A stretch of 64,000 nucleotides of DNA from Aliitabrizicola sp041905595 (GTDB lineage: Bacteria > Pseudomonadota > Alphaproteobacteria > Rhodobacterales > Rhodobacteraceae). Under the pieces are notes generated by a model. That model was given only the letters and a program-made list of their open reading frames with translations, had not been told where the DNA came from and did no database searches. The position numbers and the translations under genes are program-made. The stretch lies in NCBI GenBank assembly GCA_041905595.1, contig JAYRKT010000001.1:183338-247337 (forward strand), in the 5' to 3' direction. Numbering within the stretch: the first letter of the stretch is position 1; each line of letters begins with the position of its first letter. Below are positions 16,732 through 25,465 of the stretch, one piece after another.

Positions 16732-18278
16732 TGGCAGAGAAACGCCTGATCACCGGTTTCCTCACCCTTGGCGGCTGGACGCTGGTCAGTCGTGGCGCGG
16801 GGTTCCTGCGCGATGTGATGATGGCTGCCTATCTTGGCGCCGGACCGGTGGCCGAGGCCTTCCTGGTCGCCTTCTCGCTGCCCAACATGTTCCGCCGCTT
16901 CTTCGCCGAGGGCGCCTTCAACTTCGCCTTCGTGCCGATTTATGCCAAGAAGCTCGAGGCGGGCGAGGATGCAAATGGCTTCGCCCGCGATGCCTTCAAC
17001 GGGCTTGCGGGGATCCTCATTCCCTTCACGGTGATCGGCACCATCCTCATGCCCTGGCTGGTCTGGGCAATGGCATCGGGCTTTGTCGGCGACGCGCGGT
17101 TCGACCTTGCTGTCGAATTCGGTCGAATCTCGTTCTCCTACATCCTCTTCGTCTCGCTCGTGGCGCTTCTGTCCGGTGTACTCACGACATACGGCCATTT
17201 CACCGAGGCCGGATTCGTGCCGGTACTGCTGAACCTCATCTTCATCGCGGCCATGCTGCTGGCCCAGTGGATGGGCTGGGACATGGGCACGACCCTGTCC
17301 TGGACGGTGCCGATCACCGGTATCGCGCAGCTGGCCTTTACCTGGGTCACCGCCCATCGCGCCGGTCTGCGGCTGACGCCCGGCATCCCGCGCTGGACAC
17401 CCGACCTGAAGCGGCTGGCGATCATCGCCGGTCCCGCAGTGCTGGCTGGCGGCGTGGTCCAGATCAACCTGCTCGTTGGCCGGCAGGTCGCCTCCTTTAC
17501 CGAAGGGGCGGTTGCCTGGCTCTCCTATGCCGACCGGCTTTACCAACTGCCGCTCGGTGTAGTCGGAATCGCCATTGGCACCGTGCTTTTGCCCGACCTG
17601 TCGCGCCGATTGCGGGCGGGCGATGTGGAAGGCGGACGCGACAGTTTCAACCGGGGGCTGGAATTCGGGCTGGCCCTGACCTTGCCTGCCGCGGTGGCGC
17701 TCGTCGTGATCGCCATGCCGCTGACCACCGTCCTGTTCCAGCGCGGCGCCTTCACCTCGGACGATGCTGCCAATACTGCCATCGCGCTTGCCGCCTACGG
17801 AATCGGCCTGCCTGCCTTCGTTCTGCACAAGGTGCTGCAGCCGCTGTTCTATGCCCGCGAGGACACGCGGCGGCCCTTCCGCTATGCGGTATTCTCGATG
17901 ATCGTGAATGTCGGTTTCGCCGTCGGCATGATGCCGGTGATCGGGTTCATGGCCGCCGCCCTGGCAACCACGGTTTCGGGCTGGGTGATGGTCTGGCAGC
18001 TCTGGCACGGGTCGCGCCCGATGGGAGAAGCCGCCCAGATCGACGCGCGGTTCCGCCATCGTTTTCCCCGGCTTCTCATGGCCTCCGTTCTGATGGGGGC
18101 CGCCCTTTGGGGCGCGACGGTGCTGCTCGGCCCGGCATTGGGCATGCATCTCATCCGGTACCTGGCCCTGCTCGCCCTCGTCTTGATCGGGGCCGCCGCC
18201 TATTTCGGCTTCGGCACGCTGCTGGGCGCTTTCCGCCTGGCCGAGTTCCGCTCGCTCATGCGCCGCCGCCGCGGCTGA
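16731..18278 (+). CDS. murJ: Lipid II flippase MurJ (MviN)
   Basis: Integral inner-membrane protein moving lipid II to the periplasmic face for peptidoglycan synthesis. The 515 residues are almost entirely hydrophobic segments, about 14, in MATE/MOP order. The family stretch RGAGFLRDVMMAAYLGAG is near residues 21-38, and SLPNMFRRFFAEGAFNFAFVPIY (about 49-71) carries the conserved charged residues of the central cavity. The ATG overlaps the glnD stop (TGATG), so the two are coupled; glnD-murJ adjacency is common in alphaproteobacteria. Confidence 0.95.
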   Translation: MAEKRLITGFLTLGGWTLVSRGAGFLRDVMMAAYLGAGPVAEAFLVAFSLPNMFRRFFAEGAFNFAFVPIYAKKLEAGEDANGFARDAFNGLAGILIPFTVIGTILMPWLVWAMASGFVGDARFDLAVEFGRISFSYILFVSLVALLSGVLTTYGHFTEAGFVPVLLNLIFIAAMLLAQWMGWDMGTTLSWTVPITGIAQLAFTWVTAHRAGLRLTPGIPRWTPDLKRLAIIAGPAVLAGGVVQINLLVGRQVASFTEGAVAWLSYADRLYQLPLGVVGIAIGTVLLPDLSRRLRAGDVEGGRDSFNRGLEFGLALTLPAAVALVVIAMPLTTVLFQRGAFTSDDAANTAIALAAYGIGLPAFVLHKVLQPLFYAREDTRRPFRYAVFSMIVNVGFAVGMMPVIGFMAAALATTVSGWVMVWQLWHGSRPMGEAAQIDARFRHRFPRLLMASVLMGAALWGATVLLGPALGMHLIRYLALLALVLIGAAAYFGFGTLLGAFRLAEFRSLMRRRRG

Positions 18279-18435
18279 TCCCCAAACGCCCTGTCGCACG
18301 ATGCCGCGAGGTCCGTGTTCATCGGCGCGGCAGCGGCTTCGTGTCGCTACCCGGAGTCGCGGCTTCCTCCTACTCTGCCCGAAATCGAATCTCGCTCGCC
18401 CACCCGGCTACGGCGACCCAGCAGGAGACCAAGGC

Positions 18436-20538
18436 ATGACCACTCGTCGACAGTTTATCGGCGCGATTCCCGCAACCGGTGCTGCCTTCGCCCTTGCCGG
18501 ATCCACGCTGCTCGGCGAGGGTCCGGCCCGGGCGCAGGAGCTGGCCCCGCTGCAGCCCGGTCATTTCCACCCCAAGGGCAAGGCGCCCTCGCCCCACACA
18601 CTTGAGGTTCTGCGCCGGGCGCAGGAGGGACTGCCCTTCGCCGACAGGCGTGATTTCGCCGAACAGGAAAAGGGTTTCATTGCGCCGATGCCCGACCTGA
18701 AGATCATGGCCGATGCCGGCCATGTCGCCTGGGACATGGAGCGCTTCCAGTTCCTGAACGAAAATCACCCCTTCGACAGCATCCACCCTTCGCTGCTGCG
18801 GCAGTCGCGGCTGAACAACAACTACGGTCTCTACGAGGTGATCCCCGGCATCTATCAGGTGCGCGGGGTCGACCTGTCAGACATCACCTTTGTCCGCGGC
18901 AAGACCGGCTGGATCGTCTTTGATCCTCTGGTCTCGGCCGAGCCCGTCCGTGCCGCTTGGCAACTGTTCCAGCAGCATGTGGGCGAAGGGCTGCCGGTCT
19001 CGGCGGTGATCTATTCGCATACGCATGGTGACCATTTCGGCGGCGTACGCGGGCTGGTGGACGAGGAGGACGTGCGGTCGGGCAAGGTGCCGGTCATCGC
19101 GCCCTTCGATTTCATGGACTTCACGGTTTCCGAGAACGTCTATGCCGGCAACGCGATGAACCGTCGGCTGTTCTTCCAGTACGGCCTCCTACTGCCCGCC
19201 AGCCCTTACGGCTATGTCGGCCAGGGCCTGGGCCAGGGCGTGTCGGCCGGGGCGACTGGCCTCATCGCGCCGACCCGCCTTGTCACCGAGCCGATCGAGG
19301 AATTCGAGGTCGACGGCCTGCGGATGATCTTCCACAACACGCCGAACACCGAAGCCCCGCGCGAAATGAACACCTACATCCCCGAGATGAAGGCGCTGTG
19401 GATGGCCGAAAACGTTACGGCCACACTGCACAACATCTACACGCTCCGCGGCGCGCAGGTGCGCGACCCGCTGCGCTGGTCGAAATACATCGCCGAGGCG
19501 CTTTATCTCTTCGGGCTCGAGGCCGAGGTGATGTTCGCCTCGCATCACTGGCCGCGGTGGGGCAACGACCGGATCCAGGAGGTTCTGCGCGACCAGCGCG
19601 ACCTCTATGCCCACATGAACAACCAGGTGCTGCACCTGGCCAACCAGGGCGTCACGATCAACCAGATCCACAACGTCTATGCCCTGCCCCCGAGCCTGCT
19701 GGAGAAATGGCACTGCCGCGGCTATCACGGCTCGGCCCAGCACAATGCCCGGGGCGTGGTACAGCGCTATCTCGGATTCTGGGACTGCAACCCGGCGACG
19801 CTTGTGCCGCTGTCGCCCGAGGACTCGGCGCCGCTCTATGTCGAGATGATGGGCGGCGCGGCACCGATCCTGGCGCGCGGGGCCGAGTTGTTTGCCGAGG
19901 GGAAATACCTTTACGCTCAGGAAATCCTGAACAAGCTGGTGTTGGCAGAACCCGGCAACATGGCCGCCCGCGACCTTCTGGCCGACACCTATGAGCAACT
20001 CGGCTACCAGAACGAGAACCCCGGACTGCGCAACAGTTACCTCGCTGCCGCCTATGAGTTGCGGACCGGGATTCCCGAAGGCGATACCGCCAATTCGTCC
20101 TCTCCCGATATCGTCCGTGCCATGTCGACCGAACTGTTCCTGAACTTCCTCGGCATCCGGATGGACAGCCGCAAGGCCGAGGGAATGCGTTTCACCATCA
20201 ACCTCGTCACCCCGGACAATGGCGAGAAGTTCGTCATCGAGTTGGAAAATGCCACTCTGACGAATTTCCCGGGCCAGCAAGCACAAAACCCCGACCTGAC
20301 CCTGACCATCAACCGTTCCGATCTGGAACAGACGATGATGGGTGCGCGCCAGTTGGAAGACCAGATCGCAGACGGCACGGCAAGGTTTGCGGGCGACATT
20401 TCGGTGCTGGGCAAACTGGCCGCAATGATGGTGGTCTTCGACCCGCGCTTCGAGGTGCTGCCGGGGACCAAGGCCATGCCTCTGCCCGCCGACGTGCCAC
20501 CCTTCGAAGCGCTGACCGGGCAGATCGCCCCGGAATAG
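18436..20538 (+). CDS. Exported alkyl sulfatase, metallo-beta-lactamase fold (SdsA1-like)
   Basis: A 700-residue enzyme expected to cleave alkyl sulfate esters such as dodecyl sulfate to alcohol and sulfate. It opens with a twin-arginine signal (MTTRRQFIGAIPATGAAFAL), so a folded, metal-loaded protein would be exported by Tat. The zinc motif THTHGDHFGG is at about 194-203; further family features are MAENVTATLHNIYTLRGAQ and the C-terminal SCP2-like domain (about 580-700). AGGAGA precedes ATG 18436. It stands alone after murJ with a 157-bp gap. Substrate range is inferred from the family. Confidence 0.92.
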   Translation: MTTRRQFIGAIPATGAAFALAGSTLLGEGPARAQELAPLQPGHFHPKGKAPSPHTLEVLRRAQEGLPFADRRDFAEQEKGFIAPMPDLKIMADAGHVAWDMERFQFLNENHPFDSIHPSLLRQSRLNNNYGLYEVIPGIYQVRGVDLSDITFVRGKTGWIVFDPLVSAEPVRAAWQLFQQHVGEGLPVSAVIYSHTHGDHFGGVRGLVDEEDVRSGKVPVIAPFDFMDFTVSENVYAGNAMNRRLFFQYGLLLPASPYGYVGQGLGQGVSAGATGLIAPTRLVTEPIEEFEVDGLRMIFHNTPNTEAPREMNTYIPEMKALWMAENVTATLHNIYTLRGAQVRDPLRWSKYIAEALYLFGLEAEVMFASHHWPRWGNDRIQEVLRDQRDLYAHMNNQVLHLANQGVTINQIHNVYALPPSLLEKWHCRGYHGSAQHNARGVVQRYLGFWDCNPATLVPLSPEDSAPLYVEMMGGAAPILARGAELFAEGKYLYAQEILNKLVLAEPGNMAARDLLADTYEQLGYQNENPGLRNSYLAAAYELRTGIPEGDTANSSSPDIVRAMSTELFLNFLGIRMDSRKAEGMRFTINLVTPDNGEKFVIELENATLTNFPGQQAQNPDLTLTINRSDLEQTMMGARQLEDQIADGTARFAGDISVLGKLAAMMVVFDPRFEVLPGTKAMPLPADVPPFEALTGQIAPE

Positions 20539-20545
20539 GCGGGCG

Positions 20546-21232
20546 CTAGCGCTGGCGGATCCGGGCGACAACCTGCCGCCAGCCGCCGGGGCTGACGACA
20601 AAGGAGAGAAGGAATCCGGTCGCGAATCCGGCAAGGTCCGCGACCCATTCCCAGCCGCCGCCGAACAACAGACCAAAGAGAAGCTGTGCCCCAAGGAGGA
20701 AGCCGATCATGGTGAAGGCCCGGTAGCGGTTGGCCCCCTGCGCGGCAAGGCGCATCCAGATCAGGAAGGTGAAGGCCCCGATCAGGCCATAGACCGGCGG
20801 ATAGCCCCCGATCAACGGCGCCTGCATCGCGGGTATGGCGGTGTAGACCAGCGCGCCGACGATGCCCGAGACGAAGAACACCACCAGCACCGCCCACCAG
20901 CGGAAGATGTCGCCTACCATCTTGCCAAGCGCCAGCAGGATCACCAGCACGAACAGCGCATGGGTGAAGCTGAGATGGACGAAGGGATAAGTGACAAGAC
21001 GCATCACGCCTTGCAGCGGATACTGGTGCAGATCAATCATCTGCCGCATGTAATCGGGCGAATAGGCAAAGCATTGCACCGCATCCAGTCGCCAGCCGAT
21101 CGCATTCGGCCCACCCACCAGCCCGGCCGCGCCAAGGCTCAGGACCACTTCCATCGCGATCATCGGCAGGGCAATGGCCCAGACCGCGGGGGAAAGCGGG
21201 TTCAGGGGCGCGTGCTTGACATCCTGCTCCAT
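20546..21232 (-). CDS. Rhomboid-fold membrane protein, apparently catalytically inactive
   Basis: A 228-residue multi-pass protein with the rhomboid layout: an N-terminal segment, TYPFVHLSFTHALF, the LIGGYPPVYGLIGAFTF segment where active rhomboids have GxSG followed by a similar YGL(I/L)GA, and EWVADLAGFATGFL where active ones have AHxxG. The nucleophilic Ser is absent (GGYPPVYG) and the TM6 His is replaced by Asp (VADLAGF). It therefore resembles a pseudoprotease. ATG 21232 is backed by GGAGG; the earlier ATG at 21259 lacks one. Divergent from trpS. A substrate-binding or chaperone role, as for other inactive rhomboids, is only a guess. Confidence 0.82.
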   Translation of the reverse strand: MEQDVKHAPLNPLSPAVWAIALPMIAMEVVLSLGAAGLVGGPNAIGWRLDAVQCFAYSPDYMRQMIDLHQYPLQGVMRLVTYPFVHLSFTHALFVLVILLALGKMVGDIFRWWAVLVVFFVSGIVGALVYTAIPAMQAPLIGGYPPVYGLIGAFTFLIWMRLAAQGANRYRAFTMIGFLLGAQLLFGLLFGGGWEWVADLAGFATGFLLSFVVSPGGWRQVVARIRQR

Positions 21233-21334
21233 CGGGTGCCTCCGGTTGACGGGCTTCATTGACGGCCCTTTCCCAAAAGCGATAAGGCCTGACGGCCAGA
21301 CTTTCCAGCCAGACTTGACAGACGGAGCCACACC

Positions 21335-22381
21335 ATGACTGAGCCGGTCCAAACGCCTCAGACTTTTTCGCCGCGCATCTTCTCGGGGATCCAACCCTCG
21401 GGTGGGCTGACGCTCGGCAATTACCTTGGCGCGCTGAAGCGCTTCGTGGAAAAGCAGGACGAGGGGATCGAGACGATCTACTGCCTCGTCGACATGCACG
21501 CGATCACCGTCTGGCAAGACCCGGCAAAGCTGCGCCAGCAGACGCGCGAGGCCGCCGCCGCCTTCATCGCCGCGGGAATCGATCCGACGCGATCGATCCT
21601 GTTCAACCAGAGCCAGGTCACGGCCCATGCCGAACTGGGCTGGATCTTCAACTGCGTGGCGCGCATGGGCTGGATGGGGCGCATGACCCAGTGGAAGGAC
21701 AAGACCGCCGGCAAGAACGCCGAGGCGGAAAGCCTGGGCCTGTTTGCCTATCCGTCGCTGATGGCGGCCGACATCCTTGCCTACAAGGCGACGATGGTGC
21801 CGGTGGGCGAGGACCAGAAGCAGCATCTAGAACTGACCCGCGACATCGCGCTCAAGTTCAACCACGACTACGGCGTAAACTTCTTCCCGGTGGTCGAGCC
21901 GATCATCGAGGGCGCGGCAACCCGTGTCATGTCGCTCCGCGACGGGACCAAGAAGATGTCGAAATCTGACCCCTCGGACCAGAGCCGGATCAACCTCACT
22001 GACACAGCCGATGTAATTGCCCAGAAGATCCGCAAGGCCAAGACCGATCCCGAGCCCCTGCCCCATCACCTCGACGGGCTGAAGGACCGGCCCGAGGCAC
22101 GGAACCTCGTGAACATCTACGCCGCGCTTTCGGGCCATACGGCCGCGAAGGTGGTGCAGGATTTCGCGGGCGCCCAGTTCGGCACCTTCAAGCCGGCGCT
22201 GGCCGACCTTGCCGTGGCCAAACTGGAGCCGATCACCACCGAGATGAACCGCCTGATGCAGGACCCGACCGAGATCGACCGCATCCTTGGGCAAGGCGCC
22301 GTTCGGGCGGACGCGATTGCCCGACCGATCCTCGAACAGGTCTACGACATCGTCGGCATGATCCGCTCGCGCCCGGTCTGA
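21335..22381 (+). CDS. trpS: Tryptophan-tRNA ligase
   Basis: Class I aminoacyl-tRNA synthetase that charges tRNA-Trp. The 348-residue chain shows SGIQPSGGLTLGNYLGAL near the N-terminus, with the TrpRS form of the HIGH motif, and KKMSKSDPSD for the KMSKS loop near residues 207-216. The tryptophan-binding helix region GRMTQWKDK is also present. The length is typical. The next gene starts 4 bp after its stop, so the two are likely co-transcribed. Confidence 0.97.
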   Translation: MTEPVQTPQTFSPRIFSGIQPSGGLTLGNYLGALKRFVEKQDEGIETIYCLVDMHAITVWQDPAKLRQQTREAAAAFIAAGIDPTRSILFNQSQVTAHAELGWIFNCVARMGWMGRMTQWKDKTAGKNAEAESLGLFAYPSLMAADILAYKATMVPVGEDQKQHLELTRDIALKFNHDYGVNFFPVVEPIIEGAATRVMSLRDGTKKMSKSDPSDQSRINLTDTADVIAQKIRKAKTDPEPLPHHLDGLKDRPEARNLVNIYAALSGHTAAKVVQDFAGAQFGTFKPALADLAVAKLEPITTEMNRLMQDPTEIDRILGQGAVRADAIARPILEQVYDIVGMIRSRPV

Positions 22382-22385
22382 GCCG

Positions 22386-23453
22386 GTGAAGCGGCTGGCG
22401 CGGGCGATCCTGACGGCCTGCATGGCTGGGTCGCTGATCCTGACGCTGGTCGCGACGGCACAGATCGCCATGTCGGACACGCTCGCGCCTCTGCGCGAGC
22501 GCACGGCCGAGGAAATCGTCGCGGTCACGGATGCGCTGATGGCCCGGGCCGCAACGCCTGAACGCATGACGGATCTGATCGAAAGCCGGCTGGCCGAGGA
22601 TCCGCGCAACTGGGCGACGTTGACTGCCCTGCGCGACGCCGCGACTGAGCAGGGCGTGGTGCTGCCGCCGGATGTGGTTGCGGCCTATGATCGTGCCAAG
22701 GCCGAAGACGGAAGCCTTGCGAACATGGCCGGTGACTGTGCCGCCTGCGCCTGGGACATTGCCAACTGCTCACTCTCCACCGCGATGGTGTGCAAGCTGC
22801 CGATCCTCGTCACCCCGGTCGAGGATGTGCGCGGCGTGGTCAAGGCAGGCTGGGACTATCTGGCGGGCAGCGAAGTGGACGAGGTCGATCTTGGCCTGTC
22901 GATCGTCGGCCTGGGGGCAACGGCGCTGATCCTTTTCACCGGCGGCACATCCGAGACGCTGAAGCTTGGCGCTTCGGCAGCCAAACTGGCGCGGGGGATG
23001 AAGATCCTGTCGCCGGGGCTGGAGCGCATGGCGTTGACAGCGGTCAGAACCGGGGTGGACTGGAAGGCGCTGACCCGCATCGACGGCTCGGTTGAAAGCC
23101 TGACCCGGGCTGTGCGGCTCGATGCCTTCCGGCCACTTGCCGAAGTCGCGTCGGACATCGGCAGGATCGGGACGGCGACCGGGCCGACCTCTGCCCTCCA
23201 CCTTCTTCGTTATGTGGACGACGCCCCACGGGCCCGCCAGATGGCCCGTGCCGCCGAGGCGCTTGGCCCCCGGACAGTCGCCCGGGCCGAGGTGCTTGGG
23301 CCGGCGCGACTCTTGCGGTCGACAATGCGTCTGTCCGGCACCGCCTGGGAATTGATCAGCGGGCTTCTGGGGCTGATCGGGTCGCTGACCCTGCTCGTGA
23401 TCGGGGCGCTGAAAGGCGCGGCGTTCCGCCTTCTGCGTCGCCTCGCGCGCTAG
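22386..23453 (+). CDS. Membrane protein of unknown function
   Basis: I do not recognise this family. The 355-residue protein starts from GTG and has an N-terminal hydrophobic anchor (about 7-28). A helical, probably periplasmic part follows, with four cysteines in a short span (GDCAACAWDIANCSLSTAMVC, about 117-137). A hydrophobic glycine-rich segment (LGLSIVGLGATALILFTGG) lies near 178, an amphipathic middle follows, and a C-terminal segment (LLGLIGSLTLLVIGALKG) precedes a basic tail. Placed 4 bp after trpS and followed by an intrinsic terminator. The clustered cysteines may form disulfides in the periplasm. Confidence 0.8.
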   Translation: MKRLARAILTACMAGSLILTLVATAQIAMSDTLAPLRERTAEEIVAVTDALMARAATPERMTDLIESRLAEDPRNWATLTALRDAATEQGVVLPPDVVAAYDRAKAEDGSLANMAGDCAACAWDIANCSLSTAMVCKLPILVTPVEDVRGVVKAGWDYLAGSEVDEVDLGLSIVGLGATALILFTGGTSETLKLGASAAKLARGMKILSPGLERMALTAVRTGVDWKALTRIDGSVESLTRAVRLDAFRPLAEVASDIGRIGTATGPTSALHLLRYVDDAPRARQMARAAEALGPRTVARAEVLGPARLLRSTMRLSGTAWELISGLLGLIGSLTLLVIGALKGAAFRLLRRLAR

Positions 23454-23582
23454 GCCTGTCACGGAATCGAGTCAATTGCCTGCCACAGTCTCCTGGGGCA
23501 GCCCCACGCCCTTCGGGACCGCGCTTTTCCTGTTGATCGCTGCCAGCGGCTACCCCGGCCCTTGCTGCCGTGTCCCGAATTT

Positions 23583-23616
23583 GCCCCCGGACGAACCCTG
23601 TCCGGGGGCCCTTTTT
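23583..23616 (+). terminator. Intrinsic terminator after the trpS operon
   Basis: Perfect 10-bp GC stem GCCCCCGGAC / GTCCGGGGGC with a 7-base loop, followed by CCTTTTTCC. It lies 130 bp after the stop of the unknown membrane gene and 65 bp before uspA. The 130-bp stretch before the stem shows no ORF and would be a long 3' end or a short untranslated RNA. Confidence 0.8.
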
Positions 23617-23680
23617 CCTTTGACGGGCGCTGGACAGCCGTGCGGGCGCGCGCCATGATCCCCGCCGGAAGAGAGGGGCC

Positions 23681-24136
23681 ATGCGCAAGTTTCTTGTCGT
23701 ACTGGACGACAGCCGGGAATGCCTGAATGCCATGCGGTTCGCAGCACTTCGGGCCTCGCATACGGGCGGCGGTGTACAGATCCTGTCGATCATCGAACCG
23801 GAAGAGTTCGGGACCTGGATCGGCGTCGCCGACCTGATGCGCGAGGAAGCACGGGAAAGAATTGTCGCCCATTTCGAAGTCTTCGCCAAATGGATGCGGG
23901 ACAAGCAGGGCGTCGATCCGGAACTGGTCATCCGCGAAGGTGACCCAGTGACAGAGATCCTTGCCCAGATCCGCGAAGATCCGGCGATCGGCGTTCTGGT
24001 TCTCGGCGCGAGCCTGGAAAAATCCGGCCCTGGTCCGCTTGTGACCCAGATGTCGAAGAATTCGGGCAGCCTTCCTGTTCCGATCACCATCGTTCCGGGT
24101 GACATGTCCAAGGAACGGCTCGAGGAGATCACCTGA
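23681..24136 (+). CDS. Universal stress protein (UspA family)
   Basis: A 151-residue single-domain universal stress protein: it begins MRKFLVVLDDSRECLNAMRF, has the alternating alpha/beta fold, and ends with ILVLGAS-like and ITIVPGDMS segments. The usual ATP-binding pattern G2xG9xS is not obvious, since the region reads VLGASLEKSGPGPLVTQM, so nucleotide binding is uncertain. It stands between a terminator and the nfuA promoter and is probably monocistronic. No specific target can be named. Confidence 0.88.
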   Translation: MRKFLVVLDDSRECLNAMRFAALRASHTGGGVQILSIIEPEEFGTWIGVADLMREEARERIVAHFEVFAKWMRDKQGVDPELVIREGDPVTEILAQIREDPAIGVLVLGASLEKSGPGPLVTQMSKNSGSLPVPITIVPGDMSKERLEEIT

Positions 24137-24191
24137 TCCAATGTGCCGCACCGGAGGCCGCAGGACCTGTCCCGGGCTTTTGGATCGTCAA

Positions 24192-24255
24192 ACTGGAATC
24201 GTTCCAGAAACTTGACACTGGCTGTCACCGGGCGCATATCCGACTGGAATAGTCG
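24192..24255 (+). promoter_or_regulatory. nfuA promoter flanked by two related dyads
   Basis: TTGACA (24212-24217), 17 bp, then CATATC (24235-24240) forms a sigma-70-type promoter 26 bp before the nfuA ATG. The dyad CTGGAATCGTTCCAG (24193-24207) lies just upstream of the -35, and CGACTGGAATAGTCG (24241-24255) covers the expected start site. Both contain ACTGGAATnGT, 51 bp apart. This arrangement suggests a dimeric repressor. An iron-sulfur regulator of the IscR type would make sense for nfuA, but I cannot match the motif to a known consensus. Confidence 0.5.
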
Positions 24256-24265
24256 GAGAAGCGCC

Positions 24266-24826
24266 ATGTTCATCCAGACCGAGTCCACCCCGAACCCGGC
24301 CACCCTCAAGTTTCTGCCGGGCCAGACCGTGCTTGAAGTCGGCACGGCCGACTTCCCAAGCGTCGATGCCTCCAAGGCCTCACCCCTTGCCGCGCGCATC
24401 TTCGCGACTGGCAATGTGACCGGTGTCTTCTTCGGACGCGACTTCGTCACGGTGACCAAGTCCGACTCCTCCAACTGGGATCACGTCAAACCCGCGATTC
24501 TGGGTGCGATCATGGAGCATTACCAGTCCGGCGCGCCGGTGATGGAGGGCGAGGCCGCCTCGGGCCATTCCGCGCATGACGGCGGCCCGGACGAAGAGAT
24601 CGTCCTGCAGATCAAGGAACTGCTCGATACCCGCGTTCGCCCTGCCGTCGCACAGGATGGCGGCGACATCACCTTCCACGGCTTTGACCGCGGCATCGTC
24701 TATCTGCACATGCAGGGGGCTTGCGCCGGTTGCCCGTCTTCGACCCTGACGCTGAAGATGGGGATCGAGAACCTGCTGCGGCATTACATCCCGGAGGTGA
24801 TCGAGGTGCGTCCGGTCGCCGCCTGA
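24266..24826 (+). CDS. nfuA: NfuA-type iron-sulfur cluster carrier
   Basis: Accepts Fe-S clusters from the assembly machinery and passes them to apo-enzymes such as aconitase-type and radical-SAM proteins. The 186-residue protein has the N-terminal Nfu domain (MFIQTESTPNPATLKFLPGQ) and a C-terminal NifU-like domain with the cluster-binding CAGC motif in MQGACAGCPSSTLTLKMGIE. ATG 24266 follows GGAGA; a 41-codon in-frame extension upstream covers the promoter and is rejected. The next gene, tsaB, begins 6 bp downstream. Confidence 0.94.
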   Translation: MFIQTESTPNPATLKFLPGQTVLEVGTADFPSVDASKASPLAARIFATGNVTGVFFGRDFVTVTKSDSSNWDHVKPAILGAIMEHYQSGAPVMEGEAASGHSAHDGGPDEEIVLQIKELLDTRVRPAVAQDGGDITFHGFDRGIVYLHMQGACAGCPSSTLTLKMGIENLLRHYIPEVIEVRPVAA

Positions 24827-24832
24827 CACACC

Positions 24833-25465
24833 ATGAGGGATACGGTCCTCGGCTTCGACACATCGGCCGCGCATTGCGCGGCCGCTCTCGTATCGGGCGG
24901 CCGCATCCTCGCCTGCCGGATCGAGCCAATGGAGAAAGGCCAGGCAGAACGCCTGATGCCGATGCTAGAGGAACTGCTGGCCGTAGCCGGGCTGGGGTGG
25001 CGCGATCTTGGCGCAATCGGTGTGGGTACCGGGCCGGGGAACTTCACCGGCGTGCGCATCTCGGTCGCCGCCGCGCGCGGTCTGGCCCTGTCACTTGGCG
25101 TTCCCGCGATCGGCGTAACTGCCTTCGAGGCGCTTCCATACGGGCTGGCCTCTCCAGCGGTTGCCCTTGTGGATGCGCGGCGCGGTGCCGTCTGGCTGGC
25201 CGCCGATGATCTCGCCCCGACCCAAGCGGATCAACGCGCGTTGCCCGAAAGCCTGCGTGGGCGTAGTTTTGTCGGTCATGGCGCCGATTCCGCCGCTGCA
25301 TCCCTTGCCGGCACGGCGCTTGTCCCGGCACATCCCCTGCCTGTCGCCATCGCCCTGATCGCAGAGGCGCGTCGCGGTACAGTGCAGCCCCGCCCGGCGC
25401 CGCTCTACCTGCGCGCCGCCGATGCAGCGCCCTCATCCGATCCGCCGCCGGTCATCCTGCCATGA
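24833..25465 (+). CDS. tsaB: tRNA threonylcarbamoyladenosine biosynthesis protein TsaB
   Basis: Partner of TsaD in forming t6A37 on tRNAs that read ANN codons. The 210-residue ASKHA-fold protein starts VLGFDTSAAHCAAALV and has the family's IGVGTGPGNFTGVRISVAAARGLAL signature near 62-85. TsaB lacks catalysis of its own and acts as a scaffold. Its stop overlaps the rimI ATG by 4 bp. It sits closely behind nfuA. Confidence 0.93.
   Translation: MRDTVLGFDTSAAHCAAALVSGGRILACRIEPMEKGQAERLMPMLEELLAVAGLGWRDLGAIGVGTGPGNFTGVRISVAAARGLALSLGVPAIGVTAFEALPYGLASPAVALVDARRGAVWLAADDLAPTQADQRALPESLRGRSFVGHGADSAAASLAGTALVPAHPLPVAIALIAEARRGTVQPRPAPLYLRAADAAPSSDPPPVILP

Noticed and set aside
16620..18299. 559-codon minus-strand ORF opposite murJ
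   Set aside because: Gly/Gln/His-rich translation with no family resemblance; murJ on the plus strand is unambiguous.
23454..23582. Small structured RNA between the trpS operon and its terminator
   Set aside because: The region ends in a strong terminator but I see no match to 6S, SRP, tmRNA or RNase P features and no obvious own promoter; a long 3' UTR is sufficient.
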